This document shows, in pieces, positions 62,596-64,000 of a stretch of 64,000 nt of DNA (positions are counted from its first letter, which is position 1; every line of letters begins with the position of its first letter). Source of the DNA: JBGSUZ01 sp963677505 (GTDB lineage Bacteria; Bacillota; Clostridia; Peptostreptococcales; Acidaminobacteraceae); the NCBI GenBank assembly GCA_963677505.2, contig CAXXWB010000036.1, positions 50,401-114,400 on the forward strand. The letters are read 5' to 3'. A program made the translations under genes and the position numbers. The notes under the pieces were generated by a model, which searched no databases, was not told the DNA's origin, and was given only the letters and a program-made list of their open reading frames with translations.

Positions 62596-63487
62596 TTATT
62601 CATCAATTTTTAACAATTCCCTGACTTGAATCAAGCCTTCTTTATAGTATTCCATACCCTGATACCTTTGAAATGCCTCTACTAAAATAGGTTTATTAAA
62701 GGTCGCCAAATAAGGAATCAAGTCCGCCGTGGTAAAAGCCCAGCCTGTTTCCGCGTCTGCTCCAAATGTGGGACAATATGGCGATAAGCCTTGTAGCTTT
62801 CAGATTGATCATAGTACCCTATTGCCATGTACATTCCAGATATGGAAGCCAATACAGTGAGGGGCAAGTCCTATCCAAAACAGTGTCGTAGTCAAAATTA
62901 TTTTTGTAACAGTTAAAATATAAATGTCCCGTGTCTAACAAAGGAGCTACATGCTTAAGAGGCTCTAATTTTTTGATCCACTCTTCATAACAAGCAAATC
63001 TTAGGTTGGTTGCAAAATACTCCAAGGCAATTGTACAGCCATACTTCCCTCCAAGGGCATCAATCCTATTAAGGGCTGAGTCTAAAAGAAGGTCAAAGTC
63101 CTCAGTATAAACGGTTTCCAGACCATAAATTCCTGGAAAATGGATGACAAAGTACATCGGGGCATACATTTTTGTAAGAGCCGACAAATTCTCTTCCAGC
63201 ATTTGAAAGGAAACTTCTCGCTTTTCAGGATTTGGATCTAAATAAAATGCGTCATAACAATCATATTGATTTACCCAATCTTCCGAAAGAAAGACTGGCA
63301 AATGAATGGCATAACGCATCTGCATTTTTATGGCCTCATCAAGATCGCCTAACATTTTAACGACCATGGCTTGGTCGTAAACAGGCTTATTAATGCTGGT
63401 CTCTATAAAATTGTACCCTAAAGTCTGAATCTCTTTTGGGCTGAGGTAACCGCTGTTGCAGCCAAGATTTTCAAGCATAAACGTCAT
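62596..63487 (-). pseudogene. Sugar-phosphate isomerase/endonuclease IV-like TIM-barrel protein, frameshifted
   Basis: About 297 codons. First frame MLENLGCNSGYLSPKEIQTLGYNFIETSINKPVYD... has YFVIHFPG, IALEYFATNLRF and PLLDTGHLYFNCY, the metal-binding strands of the AP_endonuc_2 fold. After 62880 it continues LAPHCIGFHIWNVHG, then YYDQSESYKAYRHIVPH, then ADAETGWAFTTADLIPYL to the stop at 62596. At least three shifts. Substrate unknown. Confidence 0.7.
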
Positions 63488-63571
63488 TCTTACCGTTCCT
63501 TTCGAAAAACAATTCTATGCTTTTAGCTTATCACAGCCCTTGAATCCTTGACCAGTACAACCCTTGAAAGT

Positions 63572-63727
63572 TTACCAATCAATATCACAACCCTGAGTGA
63601 GTAGTTCTTGGATTGACATAGTTTCACCATCTATTCTGATAGAAGCTTGTTCAAAAGCCGCCATAGCCAATACTAAACCAGGGAGTGCAGCAATTGTAAG
63701 CCATTTAGCCATTTTTCTTAGTCTCAT
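63572..63727 (-). CDS. Small membrane protein
   Basis: 51 residues (start MRLRKMAKWLTIAALPG), one hydrophobic helix (about 9-24) and an acidic tail ending CDIDW. RBS GGAGGGT. It probably follows the membrane protein at the window edge in one transcript. Confidence 0.6.
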   Translation of the reverse strand: MRLRKMAKWLTIAALPGLVLAMAAFEQASIRIDGETMSIQELLTQGCDIDW

Positions 63728-63781
63728 TCTGAACCCTCCTATCTATTTGAAGCGATTGGCTCGCCCTTATTACTCTCAAAT

Positions 63782-64000
63782 TTAACTTAAGTACTCAAGG
63801 GTTCCCTTGTAAAACCATTTTGTCAGCCATGCACTGCCAATGCCAACTAGACCGCCAACGGCCCCCAAAAATACCCCTAATCCGAATAAGCCTACGGAAA
63901 AAACATCTGCATTATAGCTGACCGATTGTCCAAAATGGACGAACACGCTCAAATCGCCTCCGAAGAGTCCAAAAATCCCGACCCCTGCAATGATAACCCC
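63782..64000 (-). CDS. Membrane protein, C-terminal part (runs off the window)
   Basis: The last 72 residues of a leftward gene: GVIIAGVGIFGLFGGDLSVF, VFSVGLFGLGVFLGAVGGLVGIG and a final WLTKWFYKGTLEYLS. Two Gly-rich membrane segments. The start is beyond 64000, so the family cannot be judged. Confidence 0.6.
   Translation of the reverse strand, partial: GVIIAGVGIFGLFGGDLSVFVHFGQSVSYNADVFSVGLFGLGVFLGAVGGLVGIGSAWLTKWFYKGTLEYLS

Overview
The window looks like a low-GC, Gram-positive anaerobe of the Clostridia that ferments amino acids. The main evidence is a lysine fermentation operon (kdd-kamA-kamB-kamC-kamD-kamE, 42.4-50.1 kb) behind a sigma-54 type promoter and next to a sigma-54 activator gene, an arginine deiminase cluster (arcA-arcB-arcC, 56.9-60.2 kb), a rubredoxin-first rubrerythrin, a T-box-controlled tyrS and a probable selenoprotein. 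I cannot name genus or species from sequence alone; the gene set resembles organisms of the Acidaminobacter/Fusibacter type (inference).

Layout. 0-5 kb: a four-gene two-component operon. 5-9.9 kb: a DnaD-like protein with a NatAB-type ABC exporter, then tyrS with its leader. 9.9-14.7 kb: a signalling cluster (binding protein, sensor kinase, small protein, degenerate HD-GYP protein). 14.8-20.1 kb: lrgA/lrgB, a PfkB kinase and a PAS-EAL protein. 20.1-28 kb: an accessory region with two small island-like inserts, each sitting at the 3' end of a host gene whose last codons are repeated at the far side, plus a secreted metallophosphoesterase and a gene with an in-frame UGA. 28-36.5 kb: flavodoxin/DUF3793, tRNA-Leu, a peptidase, a lar nickel-pincer cofactor cluster and an SLH protein, most of them broken by frameshifts. 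36.6-42.3 kb: a TtcA-like ATPase, a nitrilase-family amidase, a chemoreceptor fused to a solute-binding domain, and dinB. 42.4-52 kb: lysine fermentation and its regulator. 52-56.8 kb: a membrane protein, an ArgRS-like protein lacking the catalytic core, DUF1934, a GntR regulator and ispE. 56.9-64 kb: arginine deiminase genes, a repeat and hairpin-rich intergenic stretch, veg, a YkgJ-type protein, a glutaredoxin and a TIM-barrel protein.

Reading-frame breaks are common and unevenly spread. I count about 30 probable single-base indels, many in short homopolymers. They are dense at 28.4-36.2 kb and 57.8-63 kb and absent from about 36.5 to 57.8 kb. In nearly every case the protein continues perfectly in another frame. 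This pattern fits uneven sequence accuracy at least as well as real gene decay, so every 'pseudogene' call below is provisional.

The most interesting items are: (1) a probable selenoprotein with a bacterial SECIS-like hairpin at the expected distance; (2) two integrase-less islands with the same architecture (3'-end duplication of a host gene, convergent cargo of secreted protein plus partner); (3) a soluble chemoreceptor carrying a family 5 solute-binding domain inside the cell; (4) an ArgRS-derived protein without the catalytic core; (5) a perfect cloverleaf DNA/RNA element next to a 44-bp tandem repeat.
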